A DNA stretch of 64,000 bases from Zhongshania aliphaticivorans (GTDB lineage Bacteria; Pseudomonadota; Gammaproteobacteria; Pseudomonadales; Spongiibacteraceae), in NCBI RefSeq assembly GCF_902705875.1, contig NZ_CACSIK010000001.1:357558-421557 (forward strand), read 5' to 3'. How positions within the stretch are numbered: position 1 is the stretch's first letter; each line of letters starts with the position of its first letter. The notes below the pieces were generated by a model that was not told where the DNA came from, made no database searches, and saw only the letters and a list, made by a program, of their open reading frames with translations. This document shows, piece after piece, positions 19,954 through 30,346 of the stretch. The position numbers were made by a program, and so were the translations under genes.

Positions 19954-21504
19954 ATGTCATCCTCAGAAAGTATTGCACATGATTACTTGTATACCGCAGC
20001 CCAAGTGCGGGAGCTAGACCGGCTTGCGATTGCCAGTGGCATTGCAGGTTTTGAATTGATGAGCAGGGCAGCACGTGCTGCTTTTGCCGAAATACCACGG
20101 CGGTGGCCAGATAAATCCCTTATCGATGTGTTCTGCGGCGGTGGCAATAATGGTGGTGATGGCTATTTGATTGCGGCTTTGGCAGAAAATGCGGGAATGG
20201 CTGTGCGCGTATGGGCATTGTCAGATCCTTTGTCATTGCGCGGTGATGCCGCTTTGGCAAGGCAGAGCGCGAGTGATGCCGGTGTGGTAATTAAAAGGTG
20301 GGAGGGTGAACGACCTCGTTCCCAAGCGCTTGTGGTGGACGCCATGCTGGGCACAGGCCTGACAGGTTTGGTCCGTGAAAACTATGCGCAGGCAATCGCG
20401 GCTGTGAATACCAGTGAGGCACCGGTATTGGCGGTGGATTTACCGTCGGGCTTATGCAGCGACACGGGTCGGCAATTGGGTGCGGCGGTTCGCGCATCCG
20501 TCACCATCAGCTTTATAGGCAAAAAGCGCGGTTTGTTTACCTTGGATGGCATTGATTGCGCCGGTGACAAGGTTTTTGACACCCTTGCGGTGCCAAGTGC
20601 TGTTTACTTACAGCTAAGTGATGATACGGCTGAAAAAACCAAATTACTTAACCTAAACACGATGCTGGCAGAGTGGGGTGCTCGCCCACGAAATGGTCAT
20701 AAAGGACTGTTTGGCCATGTTTTGGTGGTTGGTGGTGATATTGGTATGGCGGGTGCGAATTTACTGGCGGCAACGGCGGCGGCCCGATCCGGTGCGGGTT
20801 TGGTGTCTTGCGTGACTAGACCCGAGCACAGTGCCCACTTTCTTGCCGCGCGACCAGAGTTGATGGTGCACGGTTTGGCGGGGGGGCAATTGGCCAAAGG
20901 CGGCATACTTGCTGGTTTATTAGACAAGGCCAGCGTGATAGTCATTGGCCCGGGGCTTGGCCAAAGCGAGTGGGCGCGGGTGTTGCTAAGGTCGGTGGTG
21001 AGCAGTAATAAACCGTTGCTTATTGATGCGGATGCTTTGAATTTATTGGCGGAAACACCGGAAATTCTGCGCTCGCATACGGCTCCGCGTATACTCACGC
21101 CCCACCCCGGTGAGGCGGCTAGGCTCCTAGAGTGCGACACCGTGCAAATACAGCGTGATCGGTTTGCGGCGGTATTGGCGCTGCGGGATAAATATCAGGC
21201 AACGGTGTTGTTAAAAGGTGCGGGTACGCTTATTGCCGATGCAGACACGACGGCGGCCTTGTATTTAAATAGTGGGGGCAACCCGGGCATGGCAAGCGGA
21301 GGAATGGGTGACGTGCTGTCGGGGGTGGTGGCGGCGTTTGTCGCGCAGGGTCATTTTCCTGCACACGCTACCTGTTTGGCAGCGGCGGTTCATGCCGCAG
21401 CAGGTGATGAGGCGGCGAGCAGCGGCGAGCGCGGTATGCTTGCTAGTGATGTTATTGATAATTTGCGGGGTGTGATCAATCGGTATGCAGCGGTATCTGG
21501 ATGA
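19954..21504 (+). CDS. nnr: Bifunctional NAD(P)H-hydrate epimerase/dehydratase
   Basis: 516 residues from the ATG at 19954; a TTG three codons earlier is less likely. The N-terminal YjeF domain has [12 protein letters not shown] (epimerase). The C-terminal ribokinase-like ADP-dependent dehydratase has GHVLVVGGD and [13 protein letters not shown]. It repairs hydrated NAD(P)H. Its last 20 bases overlap the start of tsaE. Confidence 0.95.
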   Translation: MSSSESIAHDYLYTAAQVRELDRLAIASGIAGFELMSRAARAAFAEIPRRWPDKSLIDVFCGGGNNGGDGYLIAALAENAGMAVRVWALSDPLSLRGDAALARQSASDAGVVIKRWEGERPRSQALVVDAMLGTGLTGLVRENYAQAIAAVNTSEAPVLAVDLPSGLCSDTGRQLGAAVRASVTISFIGKKRGLFTLDGIDCAGDKVFDTLAVPSAVYLQLSDDTAEKTKLLNLNTMLAEWGARPRNGHKGLFGHVLVVGGDIGMAGANLLAATAAARSGAGLVSCVTRPEHSAHFLAARPELMVHGLAGGQLAKGGILAGLLDKASVIVIGPGLGQSEWARVLLRSVVSSNKPLLIDADALNLLAETPEILRSHTAPRILTPHPGEAARLLECDTVQIQRDRFAAVLALRDKYQATVLLKGAGTLIADADTTAALYLNSGGNPGMASGGMGDVLSGVVAAFVAQGHFPAHATCLAAAVHAAAGDEAASSGERGMLASDVIDNLRGVINRYAAVSG

Positions 21505-21979
21505 TGAGGCCAAGACAGTGGCGGCTGGCGAGCTTATTGCTAAGGCAATGCGGGGTGGCGCCGTGGTCTATTTGGAGGGCCAGCTAGGTGCGGGTAAAAC
21601 CACATTTTGTCGCGGTGTGCTGCGCGCTTTTGGCTACAACGGTCCGGTAAAAAGCCCGACGTATACCTTGGTTGAACCCTATGAGAACTTAAGACGCGAG
21701 GGGGAACCGGAACAGGCCACAGCGGTCAGTGTGTATCACTTTGACCTTTATCGCCTTGGTGATCCTGAAGAATTGGAGTATATGGGTATTCGTGACTATT
21801 TTGATCATGGTGCGATTTGTTTGATTGAATGGCCGCAGCGCGGTAGCGGATTTTTGCCATCTGCTGACATAATGGTTAGCATTGAGCCGCAGGGGACGGG
21901 TCGTCTTCTTGCCGCGCGTGGTGTGACGTTGCGTGGGCAACAAATACTAGCGCAGTTGAGCGAATATGAAGCGAATTAG
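21485..21979 (+). CDS. tsaE: tRNA t6A biosynthesis ATPase TsaE
   Basis: 164 residues with the Walker A motif GQLGAGKTT and the HFDLYRL segment typical of TsaE. It works with TsaB, TsaC and TsaD to make N6-threonylcarbamoyl-adenosine at A37 of ANN-decoding tRNAs. It overlaps nnr by 20 bp and amiB by 14 bp, so the chain is probably translationally coupled. Confidence 0.95.
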   Translation: MQRYLDDEAKTVAAGELIAKAMRGGAVVYLEGQLGAGKTTFCRGVLRAFGYNGPVKSPTYTLVEPYENLRREGEPEQATAVSVYHFDLYRLGDPEELEYMGIRDYFDHGAICLIEWPQRGSGFLPSADIMVSIEPQGTGRLLAARGVTLRGQQILAQLSEYEAN

Positions 21980-23330
21980 CAGTGCATTATTGTGCAGTTT
22001 GGTATTTTGGTCGGCGGCTTTGCAGGCGGCTGAGATTCGCGATGTCAGATTTTGGCGGGCGCCCGACCATAGCCGTGTGGTGTTTGATCTAAGTGGTTCA
22101 GTCGAGCATGAGCTGATCACGCTTGATAAGCCTGATCGTCTGGTTATTGATATACAGAATACCAAACTTAGTTCTGACACTAGCAAACTTGAATTTGCCA
22201 ATAGCCCCATCTCCCGTTTACGCCACGCAGAAAAGCCCAATGGCACCCTGCGTATTGTGTTTGATTTAAACAATGCGGTGCAGGTGCGCAGTTTTTTACT
22301 GGCGGCTAGCGGTGATTTGCAAGATCGCTTGGTGGTGGATTTTTTAGATAGTGGTCAGGGTGCTGGTGCCAGCGCCAGCGCTAAACCCAGTGCGCCAAAG
22401 GTAGTAAAGAGTGTAGAGAATAGCTCCCATCGCAATGTGGTTATTGCCATTGATGCCGGACATGGTGGCGAAGACCCTGGCGCAATTGGACCGGGGCGTA
22501 TTAAAGAAAAAGATGTGGTGTATAAAATTGCCCAGCGTTTACAAGAACGCTTTGAGCGCAAAAAAGGCTACCAGGTTGTTATGATTCGCGATGGCGATTA
22601 TTACGTGGGCCTTGCCAAGCGCCGCGATTTGGCCAGAAAAGCGCAGGCAGATTTCTTTGTTTCAATTCACGCTGATGCCTTTACCAATCCCAGTGCCAAT
22701 GGCAGTTCGGTGTACGCCTTGTCTAAGCGAGGCGCAACCAGTGCCTCGGCGCGGATTTTAGCGCAACGTGAGAACAAGGCAGATTTGGTGGGCGGCGTTA
22801 GTTTGTCTGATAAGGATCAGGTGCTTGCCGGCGTGTTAACCGATTTATCCATGACCGCGACCCTGGATGCTAGCTTGAGCGTTGGCGGGCAGTTGCTTGG
22901 CGAGATGGGTAAGATTTCTCGGCTGCATAGTAAGCGGGTTGAGCAGGCAGGGTTTGCTGTGCTCAAGTCACCAGATATCCCTTCCTTGTTGGTGGAAACA
23001 GGGTTTATTTCTAATCCCCATGAGGCGAGTAAGTTAAAAAGCTCGAATTACCAGAGTCAAATGGCGCAGGCTATTTACGAGGGAATTGATCGCTACTTTA
23101 GAGAAAGTCCGCCGCCAGATACGTATTTTGCAGCGGTAAAACGAGGCGATATATCACCTGCAGGTGGTCGTGCACCCGTGGGCGCGCGTGAGTATGTTAT
23201 TGCTCGCGGTGATACCCTGTCAGGCATTGCTCACCGCTACAACGTACCGCTGAGTGATTTGCAGCGTCACAATCAATTGTCGGGTAGTAATATCCGCGTC
23301 GGTCAGAAAATAAAGATTCCCGCATCCTAA
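21966..23330 (+). CDS. amiB: N-acetylmuramoyl-L-alanine amidase with AMIN and LysM domains
   Basis: 454 residues: signal peptide (1-20), AMIN domain (about 21-120) for envelope targeting, Amidase_3 zinc catalytic domain (about 158-380) and one C-terminal LysM (about 405-452). Zinc-site motifs include [17 protein letters not shown] and VETGFISN. It cleaves the stem peptide from muramic acid during cell separation. The AMIN-Amidase_3-LysM order is AmiB/AmiC-like; I use amiB because of the mutL-linked locus. Its stop overlaps the mutL start (TAATG). Confidence 0.93.
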   Translation: MKRISSALLCSLVFWSAALQAAEIRDVRFWRAPDHSRVVFDLSGSVEHELITLDKPDRLVIDIQNTKLSSDTSKLEFANSPISRLRHAEKPNGTLRIVFDLNNAVQVRSFLLAASGDLQDRLVVDFLDSGQGAGASASAKPSAPKVVKSVENSSHRNVVIAIDAGHGGEDPGAIGPGRIKEKDVVYKIAQRLQERFERKKGYQVVMIRDGDYYVGLAKRRDLARKAQADFFVSIHADAFTNPSANGSSVYALSKRGATSASARILAQRENKADLVGGVSLSDKDQVLAGVLTDLSMTATLDASLSVGGQLLGEMGKISRLHSKRVEQAGFAVLKSPDIPSLLVETGFISNPHEASKLKSSNYQSQMAQAIYEGIDRYFRESPPPDTYFAAVKRGDISPAGGRAPVGAREYVIARGDTLSGIAHRYNVPLSDLQRHNQLSGSNIRVGQKIKIPAS

Positions 23331-25204
23331 TGACAAAAATTCGTTTACTAGATCCGCGTTTGGCTAACCAAATTGCGGCGGGTGAAGTTGTTGAGCGCCC
23401 AGCCTCCGTTGTTAAAGAACTGCTTGAAAATAGCCTTGATGCCGGTGCGCGCCGGATTGAGTTAGAGATTGAAGACGGCGGGGTTAAATTAATTCGTGTT
23501 CGTGACGACGGTGAGGGTATTGATCGCGAAGATTTACCGCTTGCTTTAAGCCGTCATGCCACGAGTAAAATTAACGCCTTGGAAGATTTAGAGTCGGTGG
23601 CGAGCTTGGGGTTTCGCGGCGAAGCGCTAGCAAGTATCAGTTCGGTGTCTCGTTTGAGTTTGAGTACCGCGCGTGAGGGCAGTGATTCGGGCTGGTCGGC
23701 GCGCAGCGAGGGGCGAGATATGGAGGCGGTGCTGGCGCCAATTGCTCACCCTCGGGGAACAACGGTGGAGGTGCGTGATTTATTTTTTAATACCCCCGCT
23801 AGGCGAAAATTTTTACGCACTGAAAAAACTGAGTTTAATCATTTAGATGATGTGGTTAAGCGTCAGGCTTTGAGTCGTTACGATGTTGGATTTTCTTTGC
23901 GCCACAATGGCCGCGCTATTCACAGTCTCAAACCGGCAGATAATCAGTTAGAGCAAGAGCGTCGTTTGGCCGCTGTGTGTGGCCCCGCCTTTATGGAGCA
24001 GGCATTATTTATTGATCGCGAGGCGATGGGTTTGCGCTTGTGGGGTTGGGTGGCGCTGCCAAGCTTTTCTCGCAGTCAGGCAGATTTGCAACATTTTTAC
24101 GTGAATGGTCGTTATGTGCGCGACCGCCTAGTTGTTCATGCCGTACGTCAAGCCTACCGCGATGTGTTGTTTCACGGGCGCCACCCTGCTTTTGTGTTGT
24201 ATCTTGAATTGGCGCCCTCGTCGGTAGATGTCAATGTACACCCCACTAAACACGAGGTGCGTTTCCGCGATGGGCGCACCGTGCATGATTTTATTTTTCG
24301 TACCTTGCACAAGGTGTTGGCTGACGTCAGGCCAGACACTGTGCCGCAGAATGCGTCGATGCCGCAGCGCAGTAATGAGCCAATGATAGCAATGCCAGAA
24401 GCGCAGTCGGCAATGGCGCTGGCAGGTAGCGGTGCGGGTTCGAGTCAGGGCAATAGCGCACCACTGGATTATGCGCCTAGCTCAAATGGTGTGGAGGGGT
24501 TTCAATCCCAATATCGAGCGCCACAGCCGTCTTTTTCCAATGTGGCTGATCAGCAGGCGGGATATCAGCGTTTGCAGACGGCTTCCGATGTTGCTGGAGG
24601 TGAGGGTGGTGAGCGTGATGCCCCGCCCTTGGGTTATGCCTTAGCGCAGTTAAAAGGGGTGTATATTCTTGCCGAAAATCAGCAGGGATTGGTGTTGGTA
24701 GATATGCACGCAGCGCATGAGCGCATCACCTATGAGCGAATGAAAAATGCCCGCGATGGTGAAGGCATTCGCAGTCAGCCCTTATTGGTACCCATGAACT
24801 TGGCGGTTAGCGAGCGCGAGGCGGATTGCGCCGAGCAGCATACTGAGGTGTTCTCTGAGTTGGGTATGGGTATTGAGCGGGCGGCGGCAGAGTCGATTAT
24901 TGTTCGTGAATTACCCACTATTTTGGCTGAAACCTCGGTGGATCAATTGGTGAGAGATGTGCTGTCAGATTTGCTTGAGTTTGGCAGCAGTGACCGGATT
25001 CGCGCTCATATTAATGAAATTCTATCGACAATGGCCTGCCACGGCTCTGTGCGTGCTAACCGACGCCTTACCCTGCCCGAAATGAACAGCTTGCTGCGGG
25101 ACATGGAGGCAACTGAGCGCAGTGGCCAGTGTAACCACGGGCGGCCAACTTGGGTGCAAGTCGGTATGGCTGAGCTGGATAAGTGGTTTTTACGTGGCCG
25201 ATAA
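23330..25204 (+). CDS. mutL: DNA mismatch repair protein MutL
   Basis: 624 residues. The GHKL ATPase motifs are [18 protein letters not shown] and GFRGEAL. The linker, about residues 335-430, is Gln/Ser/Ala-rich. The C-terminal dimerisation domain contains [12 protein letters not shown], matching the D-x-H-A-x2-E-x4-E motif of MutL proteins with intrinsic nicking endonuclease activity, as reported for P. aeruginosa. E. coli MutL lacks it. This suggests a MutH-independent repair pathway. Confidence 0.96.
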   Translation: MTKIRLLDPRLANQIAAGEVVERPASVVKELLENSLDAGARRIELEIEDGGVKLIRVRDDGEGIDREDLPLALSRHATSKINALEDLESVASLGFRGEALASISSVSRLSLSTAREGSDSGWSARSEGRDMEAVLAPIAHPRGTTVEVRDLFFNTPARRKFLRTEKTEFNHLDDVVKRQALSRYDVGFSLRHNGRAIHSLKPADNQLEQERRLAAVCGPAFMEQALFIDREAMGLRLWGWVALPSFSRSQADLQHFYVNGRYVRDRLVVHAVRQAYRDVLFHGRHPAFVLYLELAPSSVDVNVHPTKHEVRFRDGRTVHDFIFRTLHKVLADVRPDTVPQNASMPQRSNEPMIAMPEAQSAMALAGSGAGSSQGNSAPLDYAPSSNGVEGFQSQYRAPQPSFSNVADQQAGYQRLQTASDVAGGEGGERDAPPLGYALAQLKGVYILAENQQGLVLVDMHAAHERITYERMKNARDGEGIRSQPLLVPMNLAVSEREADCAEQHTEVFSELGMGIERAAAESIIVRELPTILAETSVDQLVRDVLSDLLEFGSSDRIRAHINEILSTMACHGSVRANRRLTLPEMNSLLRDMEATERSGQCNHGRPTWVQVGMAELDKWFLRGR

Positions 25205-26153
25205 TCTCGATTCTGTATTTCCCCCAGCTATTTTTTTGATGGGGCCAACAGCAGCGGGCAAGACTGATCTGGCGCTGGCCTTAAGTGAACGCTTACCCTG
25301 TGATTTAATTAGCGTGGATTCTGCCTTGGTTTATCGCGGTTTGGATATCGGCAGCGCCAAGCCGGACGCTCAAACCTTGGCGCGTTACCCTCATCAATTA
25401 ATTGATATTTGTGACCCTGCAGAGCCTTATTCTGCAGCGCAATTTAGACGAGACGCGCTGGCGGCGATGGCCAAGAGCGCGGCGGCAGGTCGTATCCCTC
25501 TGCTGGTCGGGGGCACGATGTTGTATTTTAAAGCGCTGATGGAAGGCTTGGCAGAAATGCCGGCAGCCGATGCTAAGACTCGCGCTGAGATCAGCGCCTT
25601 GGCGGCAGAGCAGGGATGGCCTGCAGTGCACGCTGCCTTGGCGGCGGTCGATCCGCAATCTGCAGAGCGTATTCATCCCAATCACTCTCAGCGTGTATCC
25701 CGTGCTCTTGAGGTCTATCGCCTAAGCGGCGTCACAATGACAGAGTGGCAGGCGCGGCAATCAACTCAGGTGCTGCCGTATAAAGTTTACCAATTTGCGA
25801 TTGCACCGCCTGATCGCTCGATATTACATGCACGAATAGAACAGCGGTTGAGGCAGATGTTTGCAGCCGGTTTTATTGATGAAGTTGCCGGTTTAAAAGC
25901 GCGGGCTGATCTTCATGCTGACTTGCCGTCTATCCGTGCTGTGGGCTATCGTCAGGTATGGGAATATTTAGAGGGTGAGTACGATGAAGCTGCCGCTTTT
26001 GAGCGTGCGTTGATTGCTACCCGCCAATTAGCCAAGCGTCAACTCACTTGGTTGCGGGGGTGGGAGGATTTAATTTGGTTAAATTCTGGCGAAACAACAG
26101 AATTTCAGCTAAATAAGGTCTTGGAGCACTTCGGCGCTGCCGTAAATCAATAA
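25194..26153 (+). CDS. miaA: tRNA dimethylallyltransferase
   Basis: 319 residues if started at the GTG at 25194, which overlaps the last 11 bases of mutL. The open frame extends upstream to 25122, but those residues do not resemble MiaA. The P-loop [11 protein letters not shown] is at about residue 17, followed by [18 protein letters not shown]. The enzyme isopentenylates A37 of tRNAs reading UNN codons. The miaA-hfq-hflX order is conserved in gammaproteobacteria. Confidence 0.94.
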   Translation: MADNLDSVFPPAIFLMGPTAAGKTDLALALSERLPCDLISVDSALVYRGLDIGSAKPDAQTLARYPHQLIDICDPAEPYSAAQFRRDALAAMAKSAAAGRIPLLVGGTMLYFKALMEGLAEMPAADAKTRAEISALAAEQGWPAVHAALAAVDPQSAERIHPNHSQRVSRALEVYRLSGVTMTEWQARQSTQVLPYKVYQFAIAPPDRSILHARIEQRLRQMFAAGFIDEVAGLKARADLHADLPSIRAVGYRQVWEYLEGEYDEAAAFERALIATRQLAKRQLTWLRGWEDLIWLNSGETTEFQLNKVLEHFGAAVNQ

Positions 26154-26279
26154 CTTACGGTATACTCTTATTTACCCAGTCTGATTGTGAACTTATTCGC
26201 AGGTTCGTGATCCATATTGCTACTTTTATTGATAGGCTTTATCAACGCCCGATTTGGGCACATAACAGGAGGCTACACC

Positions 26280-26537
26280 ATGTCAAAAGGGCATAGCTTA
26301 CAAGACCCTTACTTGAATATTCTTCGTAAGGAGCGTATTCCAGTATCCATTTACTTGGTTAACGGGATTAAATTACAGGGACAAATTGAGTCATTCGACC
26401 AGTTTGTTGTTTTGTTGAAAAATACGGTTAGCCAAATGGTGTACAAGCACGCTATTTCTACCGTTGTTCCGTCTCGTGTTGTTCGTTTACCGATGGCGCA
26501 TCCGCCTGAAGACGACGAAGATCAAGAAGACGAATAA
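26280..26537 (+). CDS. hfq: RNA chaperone Hfq
   Basis: 85 residues from the ATG at 26280, preceded by AGGAGG. The in-frame start at 26217 would add a non-Hfq leader. The Sm1 motif ([15 protein letters not shown]) and Sm2 motif ([12 protein letters not shown]) are intact, and the tail is a short acidic stretch (EDDEDQEDE). Hfq hexamers pair small RNAs with mRNAs. The acidic C-terminus is typical and thought to help RNA release. Confidence 0.98.
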   Translation: MSKGHSLQDPYLNILRKERIPVSIYLVNGIKLQGQIESFDQFVVLLKNTVSQMVYKHAISTVVPSRVVRLPMAHPPEDDEDQEDE

Positions 26538-26567
26538 TAACGCACTTCTTTGAATTGAGGTTCGTCC

Positions 26568-27884
26568 TTGCTATTTGAAAGACCTAATTCCGGTGAGCGT
26601 GCAATTCTCGTCCATCTGGATTTTCACAGTGAGGACGAGCGCGAAGATTCCAACGAATTTGTGCAATTGGTGACCTCCGCAGGGGGTGACCCTGTTGCCT
26701 TCATCACGGGTTCGCGGCAGCGTCCTGACGCTCGCTTATTTGTTGGTACGGGTAAACTCGAAGAGATTCGTCAAGCATTGCTCGCTAATGAAGGCGAGCT
26801 AGTGCTGTTTAATCACGCCCTTTCCCCGAGTCAAGAACGTAATATTGAGCGCGAGCTTCAATGTCGCGTGCTCGATCGCACGGGCTTAATTCTAGATATC
26901 TTTGCTCAGCGTGCAAATACCCATGAGGGTAAGTTGCAGGTTGAACTCGCTCAGCTCCAGCATATGTCTACCCGCCTTGTACGAGGCTGGACCCACCTTG
27001 AGCGTCAAAAAGGTGGGATTGGCTTGCGTGGGCCGGGTGAAAGCCAGCTAGAGACTGACCGACGTTTACTGCGTGCGCGTATCACCTCTATTCAGGCGCG
27101 ACTTCAAAAAGTGCGCAAGCAGCGTGAGCAGGCGCGACGGGCGCGGCGACGCGCAGAGATACCGGCTTTGTCCTTGGTGGGTTATACCAATGCCGGTAAG
27201 TCTACGCTGTTTAATGTACTGACTACCTCTGAGGTGTATGCCGCGGATCAGCTGTTTGCAACATTAGATCCCACGGTTAGACGAATTCAAGTTGGGGATG
27301 TTGGTCCCGTTATTTTGGCTGATACGGTTGGTTTTATCCGTCACCTCCCCCATAAACTGGTAGAGGCCTTTCGGGCAACGCTTGAAGAGGCCGTGATGGC
27401 CGATTTGTTGGTGCACGTGGTGGACTGTGCCGATCCTGAACGGCATGACAATATCAAACAAGTACTAGGTGTGCTGGCTGAAATTGGCGCTGCAGATATA
27501 CCTTTGCTTGAGGTGTACAACAAAACGGATTTAATTGATGTTGAGCCGCGTATTGAGCGCAATGAGCAGGGCGTGCCGACTAGAGTCTGGTTGTCTGCTC
27601 GAGATGCCAGTGGCTTGGCGCTGTTTTACCAAGCCTTAAGTGAGATTTTGGGCAGTGAGGTTTGCGAAACTTCAATTACCCTAAGTGCAGGACAGGGCCG
27701 ATTACGCGCTTTGTTATACGGCCTTGGGGCGGTATTGAAGGAAGAGTTAAACGATGATGGTTCACAATGTTTACAGCTGCGTTTACTAGAATCAGATTGG
27801 CAGCGTTTTTTGTCAAATGAATCGGTGAGCGAAGCATCATTACACTCAACGCGTCCGGTTAGCACGCAGGAAGAATTCTGCTAG
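26568..27884 (+). CDS. hflX: Ribosome-rescue GTPase HflX
   Basis: 438 residues starting at a TTG (26568) after TTGAGG; the N-terminus LFERPNSGERAILVH aligns with other HflX starts. The HflX-specific glycine-rich domain is followed by a GTPase domain with GYTNAGKSTLFN (G1), DTVGFIRHLP (G3) and NKTD (G4). HflX splits stalled 70S ribosomes, especially under heat stress. It lies 30 bp after hfq in the same operon. Confidence 0.96.
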   Translation: MLFERPNSGERAILVHLDFHSEDEREDSNEFVQLVTSAGGDPVAFITGSRQRPDARLFVGTGKLEEIRQALLANEGELVLFNHALSPSQERNIERELQCRVLDRTGLILDIFAQRANTHEGKLQVELAQLQHMSTRLVRGWTHLERQKGGIGLRGPGESQLETDRRLLRARITSIQARLQKVRKQREQARRARRRAEIPALSLVGYTNAGKSTLFNVLTTSEVYAADQLFATLDPTVRRIQVGDVGPVILADTVGFIRHLPHKLVEAFRATLEEAVMADLLVHVVDCADPERHDNIKQVLGVLAEIGAADIPLLEVYNKTDLIDVEPRIERNEQGVPTRVWLSARDASGLALFYQALSEILGSEVCETSITLSAGQGRLRALLYGLGAVLKEELNDDGSQCLQLRLLESDWQRFLSNESVSEASLHSTRPVSTQEEFC

Positions 27885-27989
27885 ACTGCCCGCCGGACAA
27901 TACGTCGTTGGATCGCTGCTTCTATGCGATGGCTAAAGATGGTCGTGATAATTTAAAAGCGAAACAATACGATAATATAGGAGAGGGCT

Positions 27990-29129
27990 ATGGCCTGGAA
28001 TGAGCCGGGTGGCGGCAAAGACAATGATCCTTGGGGTGGTAAAAACCAGGGGCCGCCAGATTTGGATGAAGCACTTAAAAAGCTTCAAGAAAAGCTCAAC
28101 AGTATTTTCGGTGGGGGTAAAAAGCCAGGCGGAAATAATGGTGGTGATATAAAAATTGGTGCAAGTACGCTGGTTATTATTGGTGTTCTCGCGATTGCAG
28201 TGTGGGGTCTGTTTGGATTCTATCAGGTTGATCAGCAAGAGCGCGCAGTGGTATTGCGGCTGGGTGTTTACCATGAAACAGTGATGCCGGGTTTGCGCTG
28301 GAGCCCGCCACTGATGGATGAAGTTAACAAAATCAACGTTACTAAGGTGCGTGGCGTAGCTAGCCGCGGCCAGATGTTAACTGAAGACGAAAACATTGTT
28401 GATATCGCCTTGTCGGTGCAATACACCGTTGCTGATCCTGCTAACTTTTTACTTAAAGTTAAAAGCCCTGAGTTGAGCTTGGAGCATGCCTTAGAAAGTG
28501 CGTTGCGCCATGTTGTTGGTAGCTCAAAGATGGATCAAGTTATTACCGAAGGTCGGGAGCAAATCGCCGTTGATACCCAGCAGCGTTTGCAGGCATATCT
28601 GGATACTTATCAAAGCGGTATCTTGGTTGCTAAGGTGAATATAGAAGATGCGCAAGCGCCGTCTCAAGTTCAGGATGCGTTTGATGACGTAACCCGAGCA
28701 AAAGAAGATCGCGAGCGTTTAAAGAATGAAGCCGAAGCCTACGCCAACGGTATTATTCCTGAAGCGCGCGGTGCTGCTCAGCGTCAATTAGAAGAAGCGC
28801 AAGCATACAAAGAGCAGGTGGTTGCACGAGCAGAAGGTGAAGCGCAACGTTTTGCTAACCTTTATGCTGAGTATCGCAAAGCACCAGCCGTTACCCGCGA
28901 GCGTCTTTATATTGATACTTTGGAAACTGTGTATTCCGATGCAACCAAGGTGATGGTCGATGTCGACGGCGGTAATAATATGATGTACCTGCCGTTGGAT
29001 AAGTTGATTGATAAATCGACTGCGACTCGTTCAGGTTCTCAGGAAGAAATAGATATTCGCACCTTAACCGACAAAGTGGTTGAGCAATTGCGTCGCGATA
29101 CGCAGACCACCCGTAGGGAGGGCCGTTAA
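27990..29129 (+). CDS. hflK: FtsH protease modulator HflK
   Basis: 379 residues. The N-terminus is Gly/Asn/Asp-rich (MAWNEPGGGKDNDPWGG), then comes one membrane helix at about residues 54-74 and a periplasmic SPFH/prohibitin domain with an extended coiled coil. It forms the HflKC cage around FtsH in the inner membrane. A clear AGGAGAGG lies upstream of the ATG. hflC starts one base after its stop. Confidence 0.96.
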   Translation: MAWNEPGGGKDNDPWGGKNQGPPDLDEALKKLQEKLNSIFGGGKKPGGNNGGDIKIGASTLVIIGVLAIAVWGLFGFYQVDQQERAVVLRLGVYHETVMPGLRWSPPLMDEVNKINVTKVRGVASRGQMLTEDENIVDIALSVQYTVADPANFLLKVKSPELSLEHALESALRHVVGSSKMDQVITEGREQIAVDTQQRLQAYLDTYQSGILVAKVNIEDAQAPSQVQDAFDDVTRAKEDRERLKNEAEAYANGIIPEARGAAQRQLEEAQAYKEQVVARAEGEAQRFANLYAEYRKAPAVTRERLYIDTLETVYSDATKVMVDVDGGNNMMYLPLDKLIDKSTATRSGSQEEIDIRTLTDKVVEQLRRDTQTTRREGR

Positions 29130-29130
29130 G

Positions 29131-30006
29131 ATGGGAAATCGTTCATTTACCTTAGTCATTGTATTATTGGGTGCACTTGTACTTGCGTTTAACTCCCTTT
29201 ATATCGTGAAAGAAACAGAGCGCGCTGTCCTGCTGAAATTTGGTGAGATTGTCGATCCTGATATTAGCGTTGGGCTACATGTTAAAACGCCATTTGTGCA
29301 TATGGTGCGTAAATTTGAGCGTCGTATTTTGACCTTGGATGCACCAACACAGCGTTTTTTAACCATTGAGAAAAAGCCTCTGGATGTGGATTTTTACGCA
29401 AAGTGGCGAGTTATTGATACCCAGAAGTTCTACACCGCAACCAATGGTGAAGAAGTGCGTGCCGAAGGCTTGTTGGCGCAGCGTATTAATACCGGTTTAC
29501 GTAATAAATTTGGTGAACGCACCTTCCACGAAGTTGTGTCGGGTGAGCGCGATTTATTAATGACCGATTTAACACGCGACCTCAACAGCATTACGACCAG
29601 CGAATTTGGTATTCAGTTGGTTGATGTGCGGGTTAAGCGTATCGATTTACCGTCGCAGGTAAGTCAGTCTGTGTTTGATCGTATGAAGTCTGAGCGTGAG
29701 CGCGAAGCCCGTGAGCACCGTTCGACAGGTCGTGAGTTGGCAGAAAAAATTCGTGCAACGGCAGATCGTCAGCGTACGGTTATTGGTGCAAATGCTTACC
29801 GTGACGCAGAGGTCTTGCGCGGTGAGGGGGATGCGCTCGCTGCGCGAACCTATGCATCTGCATACAGTGCTGATCCTGAGTTTTATTCCTTTGTTCGCAG
29901 CTTAGAGGCATACCGTACGTCATTTAACAACAAAGGTGACTTGCTGGTGGTTGACAGTGAGGGGGAGTTTTTCCGCTACTTAAAACAGGGTGCGGATAAG
30001 CGATAA
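29131..30006 (+). CDS. hflC: FtsH protease modulator HflC
   Basis: 291 residues from the ATG at 29131, directly after the hflK stop. A start at 29080 in the same frame would overlap hflK and lacks HflC-like sequence. It has one N-terminal membrane helix (LVIVLLGALVLAFNSLYIV) and the SPFH domain (ERAVLLKFGEI). It alternates with HflK in the cage that limits FtsH access to membrane substrates. Confidence 0.96.
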   Translation: MGNRSFTLVIVLLGALVLAFNSLYIVKETERAVLLKFGEIVDPDISVGLHVKTPFVHMVRKFERRILTLDAPTQRFLTIEKKPLDVDFYAKWRVIDTQKFYTATNGEEVRAEGLLAQRINTGLRNKFGERTFHEVVSGERDLLMTDLTRDLNSITTSEFGIQLVDVRVKRIDLPSQVSQSVFDRMKSEREREAREHRSTGRELAEKIRATADRQRTVIGANAYRDAEVLRGEGDALAARTYASAYSADPEFYSFVRSLEAYRTSFNNKGDLLVVDSEGEFFRYLKQGADKR

Positions 30007-30014
30007 GTTGTCCT

Positions 30015-30041
30015 CATACTCCTCGCTATGCGGGGAGTATG
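30015..30041 (+). other. Strong 12-bp hairpin just after hflC
   Basis: CATACTCC-T-CGC/GCG-G-GGAGTATG around a TAT loop; 11 Watson-Crick pairs and one T-G pair, 9 bases after the hflC stop. There is no U-run after it, so it is not a classical terminator. It may protect the hflKC mRNA 3' end or act together with the next structure. Confidence 0.55.
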
Positions 30042-30054
30042 ATATCATTCACAC

Positions 30055-30103
30055 ATCCGGGCTGATCCGAGACCGAAACGTCTTTGGGCAGCGCGGATTT
30101 TTT
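30055..30103 (+). terminator. Terminator/attenuator between hflC and the DUF2065 gene
   Basis: Arms ATCCGgGCTG and CAGCgCGGAT (30055-30064 with 30089-30098) pair at nine of ten positions. An inner AGAC/GTCT stem lies in the loop, and the outer arm runs into TTTTTT (30098-30103). It sits upstream of the ribosome-binding site of the DUF2065 gene and would reduce read-through from hflKC into DUF2065-hisZ-purA. Confidence 0.6.
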
Positions 30104-30125
30104 ATGTTTGTGGCAGGCAAAGTGC

Positions 30126-30311
30126 ATGTGGCAGGAACTGTCAGTGGCTCTCAGTCTGGTACTTATTATAGAAGGTTTATTGCCATTTCTGAGCCCAGAT
30201 CGCTGGCGGGTGTTGGCATACCGGATGGCAGATATGAACAGTCGACACGTTCGTATTGCCGGTTTAATAAGTATGTTATCGGGCCTCATTTTGTTGAGTT
30301 TGCTGCGATAA
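30126..30311 (+). CDS. DUF2065 (YjeT-like) small membrane protein
   Basis: 61 residues from the ATG at 30126, with GGCAGG upstream. It has two hydrophobic helices (LSVALSLVLIIEGLLPFL and IAGLISMLSGLILLSLL) joined by a basic loop. Members are found between hflC and purA in many gammaproteobacteria (YjeT). The function is unknown; inner-membrane location follows from the helices. Confidence 0.85.
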   Translation: MWQELSVALSLVLIIEGLLPFLSPDRWRVLAYRMADMNSRHVRIAGLISMLSGLILLSLLR

Positions 30312-30346
30312 AGTCTGATAGCTGATCAAGAGAGCAAAAATCACGT

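Noticed and set aside
20697..21140. 147-codon minus-strand ORF
   Set aside because: It is antisense to the conserved C-terminal domain of nnr, has no ribosome-binding site and a composition typical of shadow frames.
25122..25193. Upstream extension of miaA
   Set aside because: It overlaps the end of mutL by 83 bp and the residues do not match MiaA.
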